A DNA stretch of 45,863 nucleotides from Hofstenia miamia (Eukaryota > Xenacoelomorpha > Acoela > Hofsteniidae): NCBI GenBank assembly GCA_900660155.1, contig CABFPE010000405.1, forward strand, positions 643,054 through 688,916. The letters run 5' to 3'. Below are positions 44,746-45,863 of this stretch, piece by piece. Made by a program: the position numbers and the translations under genes. The notes under the pieces are model-generated. The model worked only from the letters and a program-made list of their open reading frames with translations, was not told the origin of the DNA and made no database searches. Within the stretch, counting starts at the first letter, position 1. Each line of letters opens with the position of its first letter.

Positions 44746-45803
44746 ACAGTTACTAGTGGTTTTTTCCGAAAAACATTGTGGTGTACACTTAATTCTTGCT
44801 ACATTATCTGATGCACAAGCAATATTGATATGAAATTGGAGTTCCATTTTGACGAAATTGAATTTCTCAACAAATAAAGTCCAACATCTCACATCGCAAT
44901 ATAACTTTATGAAAGATAAGGGGGAGGGGCTGGCTCACATATTGATCTTAACAAGGTGGGCTCTAGTACACCCCTGCTACAACGGCTATAACCTTTTATG
45001 TATATGAAAGGCAGTCAGAAAATCAAGACGTATTGGCCACACTTGGCCGAAATTGAACAGAGAAAATAAGAGAGAAATGATAACCATCAATTTAAGCCCT
45101 AATATATGTAATAACTTTTATTCATTCAATAAGCTAAAAATGAAAAATAAAATAATATTTTTTTATAATGATACTATAATTATATTGCTCACAACAATAA
45201 TATATTCAAAAGTACTTCCAAACATTTCGACGTTTCATCAATTTTTGAGCAAATATTTGAAGCTCAACAACATTTTAGGAATCATTTAAATTAAGAGCCT
45301 CTTTGATAATTAATGAGGGCTTAAATATCCTAATACAATATAATTTAACTCTCTTGAAGTTATTCATAATAGACTAAATGCTACGCGCTCGTACACAATT
45401 TGGCGCCATTGCTTTCTCTTATCTTCCAGATGCTTCCTTAAAATAACAATTAATATTTCAGACGATATTAGATAAATGCTTAATTTTAAACTTAAATTAT
45501 TTCACTTGATAACGTAGGCATTCCTTATAGCATATACGAAAAGAATCTGAAGTGAAGCGCAATATTATTTCAAATTTAATGGTCTAAGCTTAAACTGCAA
45601 TTCAATTAAGCTTGAAACTTTCAAAATTTTGTATTCTTGTGAAAAATGATTGACATTTTTTGAGTATCAGTGTCAGGAGAATATATCGGATTCTTAAGCT
45701 TTATAAAACGAATTCCTTTCCTAGTCTAAAACACTAAGCCTGCTATTTAATATTTGCATGTTAATTAATGTAAATATGTTTAAAAATTAAATTCATTTCA
45801 TAG
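44746..45803. other. AT-rich stretch with one transposon-end-like patch
   Basis: At 44918-44995 a GC-rich patch contains GGGGGAGGGGCTGGC and ACCCCTGCTACAACGGCTA. The reverse of the latter (TAGCCGTTGTAGCAGGGGT) resembles the CAGTGGCGTAGCAGGGG type of end. No partner found. A plus frame 45053-45289 (78 codons) has no motif. Confidence 0.35.
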
Positions 45804-45817
45804 TTAGTTCCAACATA

Positions 45818-45856
<39 letters not shown>

Positions 45857-45863
45857 GAACTAA
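45804..45863. repeat. terminal palindrome with (TA)n core
   Basis: TTAGTTCCAACATATAT (45804-45820) and its reverse complement at 45847-45863 enclose a TA run. The whole can form a long hairpin. It may be a complete small fold-back or the edge of a larger element, as the window ends exactly at the arm. Confidence 0.8.

Noticed and set aside
1..45863. CRISPR arrays, rRNA genes and bacterial-type operons
   Set aside because: No regularly spaced short repeats, no rRNA-like conserved blocks, and no clusters of close-packed open frames were found on either strand.

Overview
The window looks like nuclear DNA from an AT-rich invertebrate animal. The evidence is a spliced class A G-protein-coupled receptor gene with GT-AG boundaries, LINE, hAT and Gypsy-type relics of metazoan style, very low gene density, and no bacterial-type operons or ribosome binding sites. 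I cannot name the species. A strong, regional loss of CpG implies a germline with mosaic cytosine methylation, as known for several invertebrate phyla; that is an inference.

Layout. 1-2.8 kb is non-coding AT-rich DNA with one fold-back MITE (406-672). 3.2-8.1 kb holds a broken CR1/jockey-like LINE and a broken, intron-free ABC half-transporter copy. It is chopped into small contigs joined by single n bases, and flanking segments are repeated in a way that points to misordered or unmerged contigs. 8.4-8.9 kb is a well-bounded hAT derivative (8-bp target duplication, 14-bp inverted ends, transposase C-terminal domain). 9.4-11.5 kb is a probable second, decayed hAT-type element. 11.5-18 kb is mostly unassigned, with small GC-richer islands that look like transposon ends, and then a 1000-base gap.

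From about 19.5 to 37.7 kb CpG almost disappears (I saw none between about 29.72 and 34.02 kb). This domain holds a BED/hAT transposase relic (minus strand, about 21.2-21.8 kb), a hydrophobic orphan ORF (minus, about 25.0-25.5 kb), and a truncated Gypsy-type LTR element on the minus strand (27.3-31.3 kb). A third copy of its LTR-like repeat lies just outside the domain at 19.1-19.5 kb and keeps its CpGs, so the three copies read as an internal record of CpG decay.

The one gene I can support as intact is the two-exon peptide-receptor-like GPCR on the minus strand (37280-38789, 302 residues) at the right edge of the CpG-poor domain. Beyond it come AT-rich DNA with a cluster of three CRE-like palindromes (40.83-40.89 kb) and a roughly 1-kb GC-rich island (43.3-44.3 kb). 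The island's minus strand has a degenerate repeat-protein reading frame and it is flanked by direct repeats. The window ends in a (TA)n-cored palindrome. No rRNA, tRNA, CRISPR or complete transposon was found.
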